From the NCBI RefSeq assembly GCF_011089885.1, contig NZ_JAANBD010000027.1:434001-498000 (forward strand): a stretch of DNA of 64,000 bases. Direction: 5' to 3'. Positions 37,459 to 47,651 of this stretch are shown piece after piece; the first letter of the stretch is position 1, and every line of letters begins with the position of its first letter. Made by a program: the position numbers and the translations under genes. The stretch comes from Thioalkalivibrio sp. XN279 (GTDB lineage Bacteria > Pseudomonadota > Gammaproteobacteria > Steroidobacterales > XN24). The notes under the pieces were generated by a model that was not told the origin of the DNA, searched no databases, and saw only the letters and a list, made by a program, of their open reading frames with translations.

Positions 37459-38832
37459 TCAGGCCACCTGTGCCTCGCGCAGCACTTCGCTGAGCGCCTG
37501 GAAATAAGTCTCGATATCGGTGGCGGTGCGGGTCTCGGTGGCGCACACCAGCAACGCGTTCCCCAGCTCGGGGTATTCGCGCGACAAGTCGTAGCCGCCG
37601 AGGATGCCGCGCCGCGCCAGCATCTCCAGCACCGGTCGCACCGGCCGGTCCAGCCGCAGCACGGACTCGTGGAAGAAATGACCGGGGAACACCCGCTGCA
37701 CGCCCTCCAGAGACTCCAGCTGCCCCACCAGCTCCGCCGTGTTGCGCACCGACGCGGCCGCGACCCGCGCCAGGCCCTCCGCGCCGAGCAGGCTCATGTA
37801 GATCGTGGCGGCGGTCACCATCAGCCCCTGGTTGGTGCAGATGTTCGAGGTCGCCTTGGAGCGCCGGATATGCTGCTCGCGGGCCTGCAGGGTCAGGGCG
37901 AAGCCCTCGCGCCCGTCCAGGTCGACGGTCTTGCCGACGATGCGGCCCGGCATCTGGCGCACCAGCGCGCCGCGGCAGGCGAGAAAGCCGAAGTAAGGAC
38001 CGCCGGAGGACAACGGCACGCCCAGCGGCTGGCCCTCGCCGCAGGCGATGTCGGCCCCGGTTTCGCCCCATGCGCCCGGCGGCTGCAGCAGCGCCAGGCT
38101 GGTCGGGTTCACCACCGCGATCACCAGCGCACCGCGCGCATGCGCCCAGTCGGTCAGCGCCGCCACGTCCTCGTAGCCGCCGAAGAAGTTCGGCTGTTGG
38201 ATCACCAGCGCCGTGATGTCCTCTTGCGCCCACGGCTCCAGGGCCTCCAGCGCGGTCGTACCCGTGTCCGGATCGTACGGCACGATCTCGAAATTCAGCC
38301 CCTGGCCGCCGGCGATGGCGTGCGCCACGCGCCGGTAGGCCGGGTTGACCGTGGCAGGCACCAGGATGCGCGCCGACTTCGAGGCGCGGTGCGCGCGCAC
38401 CGCCATCAGCGCGGCCTCCGCCATGGCCGACGCGCCGTCGTACAGCGAGGCGTTGGACACGTCCATGCCGGTCAGGGCCGTCATCATCGACTGGTATTCG
38501 TAGATGAGCTGCAGCGTGCCCTGGCTGGCCTCGGCCTGGTAGGGCGTATACGCGCTGTAGAACTCGCCGCGCGTGGTGATCTCCCACACCGCCGCCGGGA
38601 TGTGGTGCTCATAGGCGCCGGCGCCGATGAAGTTGAGATGGCCGGCGTCCTGCGCCGCGCGTTCGCGCATCAGCCGCTGGATCTCCATCTCGCCCAGCGC
38701 CGCGGGCACGCCGGGCAGTGAATCGACCTTGAGGCCGCTCGGGATCTCGTCGAACAGCTGCTCGATCTCGCCGACACCGATGGCGGCAAGCATCTCGCGG
38801 ATGTCGTCTTCCGTGTGGGGAATGAAAGGCAT
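37459..38832 (-). CDS. gcvPA: Glycine dehydrogenase (decarboxylating) subunit 1
   Basis: A 457-residue N-terminal-half subunit of the split P-protein. It opens [18 protein letters not shown] and carries the GcvPA signatures [15 protein letters not shown] and [20 protein letters not shown]. It pairs with GcvPB at 35458. The CGGAGTTAAACC leader before the ATG is a good ribosome-binding site. It is the third gene after gcvT and gcvH in the riboswitch-controlled block. Confidence 0.96.
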   Translation of the reverse strand: MPFIPHTEDDIREMLAAIGVGEIEQLFDEIPSGLKVDSLPGVPAALGEMEIQRLMRERAAQDAGHLNFIGAGAYEHHIPAAVWEITTRGEFYSAYTPYQAEASQGTLQLIYEYQSMMTALTGMDVSNASLYDGASAMAEAALMAVRAHRASKSARILVPATVNPAYRRVAHAIAGGQGLNFEIVPYDPDTGTTALEALEPWAQEDITALVIQQPNFFGGYEDVAALTDWAHARGALVIAVVNPTSLALLQPPGAWGETGADIACGEGQPLGVPLSSGGPYFGFLACRGALVRQMPGRIVGKTVDLDGREGFALTLQAREQHIRRSKATSNICTNQGLMVTAATIYMSLLGAEGLARVAAASVRNTAELVGQLESLEGVQRVFPGHFFHESVLRLDRPVRPVLEMLARRGILGGYDLSREYPELGNALLVCATETRTATDIETYFQALSEVLREAQVA

Positions 38833-38869
38833 GGTTTAACTCCGGAGGGAAGCGCGCAGCGCCCCGGGC

Positions 38870-39256
38870 TCAGTCTTCGAGCGTGGCCTCGTAGGCTTTC
38901 GCATCCATGAGCGCAGAGGTTTCGGCCTCGGCGGCGGGACGGATCTTCATGATCCAGCCGGCGCCGTAGGGATCGGTGTTGAGCAGCTCGGGCTGGCTTG
39001 CCAGCGCCTCGTTCCCGGCCACGACCTCGCCGGCGACGGGGCTGTAGACGTCCGAGGCGGCCTTGACCGACTCGACCACGGCGCAGGCTTCGCCCGCCTC
39101 GAGCCCACGGCCCGTCTCCGGCGTCTCGACGAACACCAGGTCGCCGAGCGCACCCTGCGCATGGTCGGTGATACCGACGGTGAACGTGCCGTCGTCCTCC
39201 TGCCGGAGCCATTCATGCGTGCGGGTGTACTTGAGGTCGGAGGGGATGTTGCTCAT
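38870..39256 (-). CDS. gcvH: Glycine cleavage system H protein
   Basis: A 128-residue lipoyl carrier. The lipoylated lysine is in [19 protein letters not shown] around residue 65, and the start [20 protein letters not shown] is typical. It shuttles the aminomethyl group between the P, T and L proteins. It lies 37 bases from gcvPA and 37 from gcvT, a regular co-transcribed arrangement. Confidence 0.97.
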   Translation of the reverse strand: MSNIPSDLKYTRTHEWLRQEDDGTFTVGITDHAQGALGDLVFVETPETGRGLEAGEACAVVESVKAASDVYSPVAGEVVAGNEALASQPELLNTDPYGAGWIMKIRPAAEAETSALMDAKAYEATLED

Positions 39257-39293
39257 GGCGGGCCTCTTGAATTATTGGGCGTCTGACGGGGGT

Positions 39294-40385
39294 TCAGTCG
39301 AGCTGGATGCGGGGCTTGCCGTTGCGCACAAAGGGCGGTCGCACCACGCGGGCGGGCAGGAGACGGCCGCGGATGTCGACCTCGACCTGTTCTCCGGCGC
39401 CGGCCGGGATGCGCGCAAAACCCACGGAGCGGCCGAGCGTCGGGGCGAAACTGCCGCTGGTGACCTCGCCGTCACCCGCGGGGGTGACCACCCGCTGGTG
39501 CGCGCGCAGCACGCCACGGTCCTGCAGCAGCAGGCCCACCAGCTTGCGCGGGGGGCCGGCGTCACGCTGCGCCTGCAGCGCCGCGCGGCCGATGAAATCG
39601 CGCTCCGCCGGCTCCCAGGCCACGGTCCACCCCAGCGCGGATTCCAGCGGCGTGGTGGTCTCGTCCATGTCCTGGCCATACAGGTTCATGCCCGCTTCCA
39701 GCCGCAGGGTGTCGCGGGCGCCGAGGCCACAGGGACGCACCCCGGCGGCCAGCAACGCCTGCCAGGTGGGGACGGCCTGCGCCGCCGGCAGGATGATCTC
39801 CCAGCCGTCTTCGCCGGTGTAGCCGGTGCGCGCCACGAACAGTTCACCGCAAGGCATCGCGGTGAAAGGGGCCAGGGCCAGCGCCGCCTCCCGGTCCGCC
39901 TCCGGCAGCAGCGCTATCGCGCGCTCGCGCGCCGCGGGGCCCTGTACGGCGACCATGGCCAGCTCCGGCCGCTCGGTCACGCTCACGGCCACGCCTGCCG
40001 CCTGGCGCTGCATCCAGTCCAGGTCCTTGGCACGTGTCGCAGCGTTGACCACCAGCCGGTAGCGTTCCGGCGCTAAATAGTAGGCGATGAGGTCGTCTAT
40101 GACCCCCCCGTCCTCGTTCAGCATGCAGGTATACAGCGCCTTGCCCGGGGCCTGCAGCCGCGCCACGTCGTTCGCCAGCAGGCGGCGCAGCCATGGCCCG
40201 GCGTCTGCGCCGGCAATATCGACCACGGTCATGTGGGAGACGTCGAACATGCCGGCCTCGGCGCGCACGGCATGATGCTCCTCGACCTGCGAACCGTAGT
40301 GCAGCGGCATGTCCCAGCCGCCGAAATCGACGATCCGCGCGCCGAGGCGCTCGTGTTCGGAATGAAGTGGTGTCTTCTCGCCCAT
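39294..40385 (-). CDS. gcvT: Glycine cleavage system aminomethyltransferase T protein
   Basis: A 363-residue THF-dependent aminomethyltransferase that releases ammonia and forms 5,10-methylene-THF. Motifs include [30 protein letters not shown] and [13 protein letters not shown], and the catalytic aspartate sits in [10 protein letters not shown] chose the ATG at 40385 ([19 protein letters not shown]), the standard family start; the 40415 extension runs toward the riboswitch. It is the first gene of the glycine block. Confidence 0.96.
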   Translation of the reverse strand: MGEKTPLHSEHERLGARIVDFGGWDMPLHYGSQVEEHHAVRAEAGMFDVSHMTVVDIAGADAGPWLRRLLANDVARLQAPGKALYTCMLNEDGGVIDDLIAYYLAPERYRLVVNAATRAKDLDWMQRQAAGVAVSVTERPELAMVAVQGPAARERAIALLPEADREAALALAPFTAMPCGELFVARTGYTGEDGWEIILPAAQAVPTWQALLAAGVRPCGLGARDTLRLEAGMNLYGQDMDETTTPLESALGWTVAWEPAERDFIGRAALQAQRDAGPPRKLVGLLLQDRGVLRAHQRVVTPAGDGEVTSGSFAPTLGRSVGFARIPAGAGEQVEVDIRGRLLPARVVRPPFVRNGKPRIQLD

Positions 40386-40439
40386 CGCGCTCGATCTCCC
40401 GCAACCCAACAGCATGACAGCCGGCGCCGCCCGCCGCCC

Positions 40440-40624
40440 CTCTGTCCGGTTACCTGAGAGATTCAGTGCCGCGACGCAACGCGGTACCGCTCACCTTCGG
40501 TGGGCCCTTGCCGGGCCGCTCTCCAGAGCCAACTCGTCCCCGGCGTCCTTTTGCCTGAGCGTTTCCGGGCGGTGCTTGCGCCTTCGGCGCCCCGGGCCGT
40601 TCCGGCCGGGGTCTCTCCACCAGG
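40440..40624 (-). promoter_or_regulatory. Tandem glycine riboswitch upstream of gcvT
   Basis: Read on the minus strand, two glycine aptamers are visible. The first has GGTGGAGAGACCCC, GCGCCGAAGGCGCAAGC and CGCTCAGGCAAAAGGAC. The second has CTCTGGAGAGC, CACCGAAGGTGAGC and ATCTCTCAGGTAACCGGAC. The paired 'GGAGAG ... CGAAGG ... CTCAGG' cores match the known tandem glycine class. It ends about 55 bases before the gcvT start and should switch the operon on when glycine is high. No intrinsic terminator is obvious, so the control may act on translation or elongation. Confidence 0.95.
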
Positions 40625-40735
40625 GACTGTAACGTTGGAGGGCGCATGATACCCGAGGCAATGCCTCCCTTGCGAGTGCGCCGCGAGGCGGGGATCATTG
40701 CCACCCCGAAACCTCTCTTGTCGGAGTCCACAGGC

Positions 40736-41959
<1,224 letters not shown>

Positions 41960-42054
41960 CATAAGCCGCTCAAACGCTCTTGTCGCGGCGCGGCATGCGC
42001 GCCACGCACGCCCCCCGGTAGAATCATGCGCATAGAAACCACCTGGAGCATGTA

Positions 42055-42858
42055 ATGGGCAAGGGCACGAACTACGTTGCCAAGGTCCCCGACGAGAACG
42101 GTTACATCCACTACACGGATGAAGAGCACCAGGTCTGGCACGAACTGATCACGCGCCAGAAAAAGGTGCTGCCCGGGCGCGCCTGCGCCGAATACATCGC
42201 AGCGCTGGACCGGCTCGACCTGCCGGAAAATCGTGTCCCCCAGTGCGAGGACGTGAGTCGCGTGCTGCGTGCACACACCGGCTGGGAGGTGGCGCCCGTG
42301 CCGGCGCTCATCAATTTCACCGATTTCTTCAACCTCCTGGCGAGCAAGCGCTTCCCGGCCGCGAGCTTCATCCGCCGCCGCGACGAGATGGAATACCTCC
42401 AGGAGCCGGACATCTTCCACGAGATTTTCGGCCACACCCCGCTGCTCACCGACCCGCGCTTCGCCGCCTTCACGCATGCCTACGGCAAGGCGGGCGCCGC
42501 GGCGCGCAAGGAAGACCGGCCCATGCTGGCGCGACTGTACTGGTTCACCGTCGAGTTCGGCCTCATCCATCGGCCCGACGAAGGTCTGCGTACCTATGGC
42601 GCCGGCGTCGTTTCCTCCAGCGGCGAGACCACCTACGCGCTGGAAAGTCCCGAACCGCAGCGCAAGCCCTTCGACCCGCTGGACGTGTTGCGCACGCCGT
42701 ACCGTATCGACATCTACCAGCCCATCTATTTCGTCATCGAGAGCTTCGACACCCTGTTCGAGGTGGCGCAAATGGACCTGCTCGGGTTGATCGAGCAAGC
42801 GAGGAAGATGGGCATGCATCCGCCGGCCTTTCCGCCCAAGGAAGCGGCCACCGCCTGA
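42055..42858 (+). CDS. phhA: Phenylalanine 4-monooxygenase
   Basis: A 267-residue monomeric bacterial phenylalanine hydroxylase that makes tyrosine using tetrahydrobiopterin, iron and oxygen. The iron ligands are the two His of IFHEIFGHTPLL and the Glu of YWFTVEFGLI. The RRRDEMEYLQEPD motif helps bind the pterin. Length and order match the P. aeruginosa type. GGAG lies just upstream of the ATG. The pterin-recycling phhB follows 28 bases later. Confidence 0.97.
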   Translation: MGKGTNYVAKVPDENGYIHYTDEEHQVWHELITRQKKVLPGRACAEYIAALDRLDLPENRVPQCEDVSRVLRAHTGWEVAPVPALINFTDFFNLLASKRFPAASFIRRRDEMEYLQEPDIFHEIFGHTPLLTDPRFAAFTHAYGKAGAAARKEDRPMLARLYWFTVEFGLIHRPDEGLRTYGAGVVSSSGETTYALESPEPQRKPFDPLDVLRTPYRIDIYQPIYFVIESFDTLFEVAQMDLLGLIEQARKMGMHPPAFPPKEAATA

Positions 42859-42886
42859 AGCTCAACACTGCACCGAGGAGCACCCC

Positions 42887-43225
42887 GTGAGCGATCTCAC
42901 TGCCAAGCACTGCGTTCCCTGCGAAGGAGGACTGCAGCCGATGTCCGCGACCGAGGCCCGCGAGTTCCTGGGTCGCCTGCACGCCGACTGGACGCTGAAC
43001 GAAGACGCGACCGAGATTCGCCGCGACTTCCTCTTCAAGGGTTTCAATCGCACCATGGGCTTCGTCAACGCCGTGGCCTGGATCGCCAACAGCGAGAACC
43101 ACCATCCCGACCTCGAGGTCGGCTGGGGTCACTGCCTGGTGCGCTTCTCCACGCACGCCATCAAGGGGTTGTCGGAGAACGACTTCATCTGCGCCGCCAA
43201 GGTCGACGCCCTACTCGACGAGTAG
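42887..43225 (+). CDS. phhB: 4a-hydroxytetrahydrobiopterin dehydratase
   Basis: A 112-residue PCD/DCoH enzyme that dehydrates the 4a-hydroxypterin formed by PhhA. The catalytic histidines lie in IANSENHHPDLEVGWGHCLVRFSTHA, and the C-terminal SENDFICAAKVDAL is typical. The GTG start is supported by GAGGAG about nine bases upstream. It is co-transcribed with phhA. Its 3' end overlaps the convergent acyl-CoA dehydrogenase gene by 15 bases. Confidence 0.96.
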   Translation: MSDLTAKHCVPCEGGLQPMSATEAREFLGRLHADWTLNEDATEIRRDFLFKGFNRTMGFVNAVAWIANSENHHPDLEVGWGHCLVRFSTHAIKGLSENDFICAAKVDALLDE

Positions 43226-44884
43226 CTTGGCGTCGTCCGGCTCGATGGCGTCGAGCAGGTCGATGCGCGTGGTGGCGAAAGCCAGTGCCGCGGCGCGCGC
43301 ACGCGCGTCCTGTTCATGGTCCAGCGACCACTGTGCGTGTTCGCACATGAGCGCCAGCGCCGTGGCGCGACCGAGGGTGAGGGCGAAGCCGCGCGCTTGC
43401 GCCTGCAGCGCCTCCGGGCCGGACTCTGCCGCGCGCCGGTACCACGCCAGCGCGCGGTCAGCGGCCGCGTTCGCGACGCTGGCGGCAGCGACGAGGCGAT
43501 CGTCCGTGCCGGCGCGGGCGCAGCGCGCCAGCCGCCGACGCAGCACCTCCAGCGACACGCCGTCGCCACAGGCCTTGAGCAGCTCGAGCGACAGCACGTT
43601 GGTCGTGCCCTCCCAGATCGGCAGCACCTGGGCGTCGCGCACGATCACGGGCAGGCCGGTGTCCTCCACGTAGCCGGCGCCGCCGAAGCACTCGATGGCC
43701 TCGGTCGACACCGCCACCGCCTGCTTCCCGGTGGTCAGCTTGGTCAACGCCGTCATCAGGCGCAGCAGCGCGCGCTCGTCCTCGCCCGCCTCGCCGTGCT
43801 CGGCGCGGCCGAGCAGGTGAATGAGTTCGAAACAGAGGTGAAACGCCGCCTCGTACTCTGCCTGCATTGCCGCCAGCGTCTGTACGTGCAGCGGCTGGCG
43901 CGCCAGCGGCCGGCCGAAGGCCTCGCGCCGGCGCGCGTAGTCCATGGCCAGCGCCACGCCGCGACGCATGAACGACGCCGCGCAGACGCTGTTCCAGGTC
44001 CGCGTCAGGGTCAGCATCGGCACGATGCGGCGGATACCGTCGCTCTCTCCGGCGACCGCGACGGCGGGCGTGCCGTCGAGCACCAGTTCGGCCGTCGGCA
44101 CCTTGCGCGTGCCGAGCTTGTCTTTCAGCCGCAACACCTCGATGCCGTCGAGCCGGCCGGCGTCATCCCGGGTCTCGACATAGAACAACGCCAGCCCACG
44201 CCCGCCGGGACCATTGCCCTCGGGGCGCGCCAGGGTCAGCGCCATCTGCGAGGTGGCGGCGGAGGTGAACCACTTGCGGCCCCACAGGCGCCAGCGCTCG
44301 CCGTCACGTTGCGCCACCGTCTCCGAGGCGCCCACGTCCGAACCCCCGGTGGATTCCGTCATCCACTGCCCGCTGGTCCAGAACCGGGCCGGATCGCGGC
44401 TGGTGAGGTGCGGCACTGCGCGCTCGATGAGCGCCTGGTTGCCGGACTCGAGCAGCGTCCGCGCCGCGCCGTCGGTCATGGCGAGCGGGCAGCTGTAGAG
44501 ATCCGTGGAGGGGTGGAACAAGTGCACCAGGGCGAACTGCACGGTGCGCGCCAAGGCGCCATGCCCAGGCTCGTAACCCGTGGCCACCAGCCCGTACTCG
44601 GCCGCCAGTCGCTCCGCCCGGCGCCATAGCGGCGACAGCTCGATCGCGTCGACGCGATTGCCCCAGGCGTCCCACTGCACCAGGCGCGGCTCGTTCAGCC
44701 GGTCGTCCAGCTGGGCCTGGTAGAGTTCGCCGCCAGCGAGCCGGCCCATTTCCCGCAGGGGCTCCGCCACCGCCGCAGGCACCTCGCCGCCGAAACGGCG
44801 CGCCAGCACGGAGCGCAGCACGCGATCCTCGTCGTACTGGTTCCCGAGTCGCGGCGCCGGCTGGTTGAAAGGCCGGACCTGCAT
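43211..44884 (-). CDS. AidB-like acyl-CoA dehydrogenase family protein
   Basis: A 557-residue flavoprotein of the acyl-CoA dehydrogenase fold in the AidB branch. FAD-binding segments are WMTESTGGSDVGASETVA and WFTSAATSQMALTLARP. The helical region TEAIECFGGAGYVEDTGLPVIVRDAQVLPIWEGTTNVLSLELL is strongly AidB-like. E. coli AidB takes part in the adaptive response to DNA alkylation and can bind DNA, but its reaction is uncertain. The lone gene here has no ada or alk neighbours. It is convergent with phhB and precedes nothing co-directional until the DUF4404 gene. Confidence 0.85.
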   Translation of the reverse strand: MQVRPFNQPAPRLGNQYDEDRVLRSVLARRFGGEVPAAVAEPLREMGRLAGGELYQAQLDDRLNEPRLVQWDAWGNRVDAIELSPLWRRAERLAAEYGLVATGYEPGHGALARTVQFALVHLFHPSTDLYSCPLAMTDGAARTLLESGNQALIERAVPHLTSRDPARFWTSGQWMTESTGGSDVGASETVAQRDGERWRLWGRKWFTSAATSQMALTLARPEGNGPGGRGLALFYVETRDDAGRLDGIEVLRLKDKLGTRKVPTAELVLDGTPAVAVAGESDGIRRIVPMLTLTRTWNSVCAASFMRRGVALAMDYARRREAFGRPLARQPLHVQTLAAMQAEYEAAFHLCFELIHLLGRAEHGEAGEDERALLRLMTALTKLTTGKQAVAVSTEAIECFGGAGYVEDTGLPVIVRDAQVLPIWEGTTNVLSLELLKACGDGVSLEVLRRRLARCARAGTDDRLVAAASVANAAADRALAWYRRAAESGPEALQAQARGFALTLGRATALALMCEHAQWSLDHEQDARARAAALAFATTRIDLLDAIEPDDAKLLVE

Positions 44885-44889
44885 CGCGC

Positions 44890-45153
44890 CTAGATGCCCA
44901 TCTTGTTGAGCGCGTCCAGGATGCGGCCGAGCACCATGGTGAGCGTCGGATGGCTGCGCTGGAACTCGTCGATCTGCTCGCGCAACTGTTCCCGCAGTCC
45001 CTCTTCCGGCGGCACCTCGTCGGCGGCCAGCCGTTCCTCGATCTGCTCGCGCAAGGCCTCCATGCGTGCCCGCTGGCCCGCGCTGAGCTCACGCGAGCCC
45101 GCCACCTGCTTGCGCAGCTCGGCCAGCAGCTGTTCCATCTCCTGCCTCGGCAT
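44890..45153 (-). CDS. DUF4404 family small helical protein
   Basis: An 87-residue, nearly all-helical, Glu/Arg/Gln-rich protein (for example LLAELRKQVAGSRELSAGQ and LREQLREQIDEFQRSHPTL). The C-terminal VLGRILDALNKMGI motif matches DUF4404. A start at 45153 leaves a GGAGG nine bases upstream; the ATG at 45159 has only a three-base spacing. It lies between the UbiI-like gene and the AidB-like gene on the same strand. Function unknown; possibly a coiled-coil partner protein. Confidence 0.75.
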   Translation of the reverse strand: MPRQEMEQLLAELRKQVAGSRELSAGQRARMEALREQIEERLAADEVPPEEGLREQLREQIDEFQRSHPTLTMVLGRILDALNKMGI

Positions 45154-45187
45154 GGTCATGGTCCTCCGTTGCGAAATCTCTTCCTGC

Positions 45188-46423
45188 TCAGGCGACGCCA
45201 CGCGCGGTCGCGGGCAGGTCCCCTTCGAGCCCCATGGCACGGCGCATGAACACGCCCTTGAGCGGCGCCAGCCGGTCGACCAGCGTGAGGCCGGCGCGCC
45301 GCACGGCGCCGAGCCCGGGATTGGCGTTGCTGAACAGGCTGTTGATGCCGTCGAAGGCGCGCATCGACAGCAGGTTCTCGGGCTTGCGCCAGCGTTCGTA
45401 GCGCCGCAACAGCGCCGGGTCGCCCGGGTCGCGACCGGCGGCGAGCGCCGCGGCCACGACTTGCGCCAGCGCCGCGGCATCCAGGAACCCCAGGTTCACA
45501 CCCTGCCCGGCGAGCGGATGCACAGTATGCGCCGCATCGCCGACCAGCGCGTAGCGCGCCCGGGTGTACACGGGCGCATGGCGCATGCGCAGCGGGAATG
45601 CCGCACGCGGCCCGGCCGCGATGACTTCACCAAGGCAGCCGTCGCTGGCCTCGGCCACTGCCGCCCGGAAACTCTCCTCGTCCATCTCCAGCAGCCGCTG
45701 CGCATGCTCGGGCGTCGTCGACCAGACGATGGATACGCGGCCGTCCGCCAGCGGCAGCAGGGCGATCGGCCCGCTCGGCAGGAACCTTTGCCAGGCGGTC
45801 TCGCCGTGGTGCAGCTGGCAACGCAGATTGCACACCACCGCGCGCTGCTCGTAGTCGTGGCCGCGCACCTCGAGCCCGGCGAGGGCGCGCGAGGGCGATG
45901 CCGCACCGTCGGCGCCGATCACCAGTCGTGCCTGCAGGCGGCGTCCATCTGCCACGCCCAGCTCGGCGCGCTCTCCGTCCAGCACCAGGCTCTCGAGCCG
46001 GGCGCCGTCGAGGAGCCGCACGTTGTCCAGTTGCAGGAGCGCGTTGCGCAGCGCCAGGCGCACCAGCTCGTTTTCGACGATATGGCCTAGCACCGGCTCG
46101 GCAATGTCCGCAGCGTCGAAGCGGATCGCGCCCGGACCCCCGGCAGGCACCTCGCCGTCCCACACCCGCATGCTGGCGTAAGGGCTGATCCGCGCCGCCG
46201 CGATCTCGTCCCAGGCGCCGCAGGCAGCGAGCACGCGCTGGCTTGCAGCGGAGAGCGCCGAGACCCGCAGCCCGGGCTCGTCGTCGGGGCTCCAGTGCGG
46301 CGGCGCATCAGCGTCCAGCACCACGATCGGCGTCCCCGGCGCGGCGCGCGCCAGCAGCGCCGCAGCCGCCGCACCGACCATGCCGGCGCCGACCACTGCG
46401 ATGTCGTCGCTGCCTCGCCTCAC
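45188..46423 (-). CDS. UbiH/UbiF/VisC family FAD-dependent hydroxylase (UbiI/UbiF-like)
   Basis: A 411-residue class A flavin monooxygenase that hydroxylates the ubiquinone ring precursor, most likely the C5 or C6 step. The ADP-binding motif is IAVVGAGMVGAAAAALLA, the DG motif is VIGADGAASPSRALAG, and the FAD motif is ALVGDAAHTVHPLAGQGVNLGF. The GTG start at 46423 overlaps the ubiH stop (GTGA), so translation is coupled. Position after pepP-ubiH matches E. coli ubiI (visC). Coq7 at 56498 supplies another ring hydroxylation. Confidence 0.9.
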   Translation of the reverse strand: MRRGSDDIAVVGAGMVGAAAAALLARAAPGTPIVVLDADAPPHWSPDDEPGLRVSALSAASQRVLAACGAWDEIAAARISPYASMRVWDGEVPAGGPGAIRFDAADIAEPVLGHIVENELVRLALRNALLQLDNVRLLDGARLESLVLDGERAELGVADGRRLQARLVIGADGAASPSRALAGLEVRGHDYEQRAVVCNLRCQLHHGETAWQRFLPSGPIALLPLADGRVSIVWSTTPEHAQRLLEMDEESFRAAVAEASDGCLGEVIAAGPRAAFPLRMRHAPVYTRARYALVGDAAHTVHPLAGQGVNLGFLDAAALAQVVAAALAAGRDPGDPALLRRYERWRKPENLLSMRAFDGINSLFSNANPGLGAVRRAGLTLVDRLAPLKGVFMRRAMGLEGDLPATARGVA

Positions 46424-47646
46424 GGCCCGAGACTCCGCCCGAGCGCGAGGCGCGGCAAGCGTCCGGCGAGACCCATGCCACGCCGCGCCACCATGGCGCG
46501 CGCCGGCCGCAGCAGGTCGAGACCGACCAGGCCCAGGCGGCGCCCGGCGCGCAGCGTCGCCAGTTCGCTGGTGAAAACCTGCACCAGGCTGTCGGTATCG
46601 CGCACCGTGCGCGCCCGGTCTGCCTCGCGCCATTCCGCGTACTCCTCCAGGACGGCCGCCTGCCCCGGATCCGCCGGGTGCCGCGCCACGAGCTCCGCCA
46701 GGGCCGCCGCGTCGCGCAGGCCGAGGTTGAAGCCCTGGCCGGCGACGGGATGGATGCCGTGCGCGGCGTTGCCCGCCAGCACCACGCGTCCTGCATGCCA
46801 GGCGCGCGCCTGCACCAGGGAGAGCGGATAGCTGGCGCGGCGGCCGACTTTGCGCAACACGCCGAGGCGGTAGCCGAAGGCACGCTGCAGTTCCGCCAGG
46901 AAGGCGTCGTCGTCGAGCGCCGCAACGGTCGCGGCGCGCTCCGGCGGCAGCGTCCAGACGATGGTGACGCGACCGCGAGCCAGCGGCAGCACCGCCAGCG
47001 GGCCGCTGGAAGTGAAGCGCTCGAAGGCCGTGCCGCCGTGGTCTTCCGCCGGGCTGAGATTGGCGATCACGGCCACCTGGTGGTAGTCGCGGGTCTCGTG
47101 TTCGATGCCTGCGAGCGTCCGGGTCGGGGAGCGCGCGCCGTCGGCCGCCACCAGCAACCGCGCACGGACCGCCGTCGTGCCGCCGTCGCCGGCATCCACT
47201 GTCACCGTGACGCCACCTTCGTCCTGTGCGAGCCCGGTCACGCGGGCCGGCACGCGGACCGACACGCCCGCCTGTAGCTTGAGCCTGCGCCACAGCGCCT
47301 GGCCGAGCGCCCGGTTCTCGACCACGTGGCCGAAGCTCGCCAGGCCGTGCTCGACGGCGCGCAGCCGCGTCACCCCGAAGGCGCCGCGTTCGGAAACATG
47401 CACCTCGCGAATCGGCGCCGCCGCGGGCGCCAGCTCTGCCCAGCACCCGATGCCCTCGAGGATGCGCCGACTGCTCTCCGCCAGAGCGGTGGCGCGATCG
47501 TCGTAACTGGGCTGGGCAGCGTCGGCGGGCGGCGTCGCCTCGATCACCAGCGTGCGCAGCGGCAATCCGGCCAGCGCCAGGGCCAGCGACGCGCCGACCA
47601 TGCCGCCGCCGGCGATGACGATGTCGAAGTCTGCGCGTGCGCTCAT
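46420..47646 (-). CDS. ubiH: 2-octaprenyl-6-methoxyphenyl hydroxylase
   Basis: A 408-residue FAD monooxygenase of ubiquinone synthesis. The start FDIVIAGGGMVGASLALALAG is the dinucleotide-binding strand, LLVAADGARSPTRTLAG the DG motif, and VVLAGNAAHGIHPVAGQGFNLGLRDAAAL the ribityl-binding motif. The order pepP-ubiH-ubiI-like supports the name over its paralogue. It starts 6 bases after the pepP stop and overlaps the next gene. Confidence 0.92.
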   Translation of the reverse strand: MSARADFDIVIAGGGMVGASLALALAGLPLRTLVIEATPPADAAQPSYDDRATALAESSRRILEGIGCWAELAPAAAPIREVHVSERGAFGVTRLRAVEHGLASFGHVVENRALGQALWRRLKLQAGVSVRVPARVTGLAQDEGGVTVTVDAGDGGTTAVRARLLVAADGARSPTRTLAGIEHETRDYHQVAVIANLSPAEDHGGTAFERFTSSGPLAVLPLARGRVTIVWTLPPERAATVAALDDDAFLAELQRAFGYRLGVLRKVGRRASYPLSLVQARAWHAGRVVLAGNAAHGIHPVAGQGFNLGLRDAAALAELVARHPADPGQAAVLEEYAEWREADRARTVRDTDSLVQVFTSELATLRAGRRLGLVGLDLLRPARAMVARRGMGLAGRLPRLALGRSLGP

Positions 47647-47651
47647 TCGCT

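Noticed and set aside
40646-40735. Upstream ATG start for ispG
   Set aside because: The extra 30 residues do not resemble IspG N-termini and would cover the likely riboswitch promoter; the ATG at 40736 is better.
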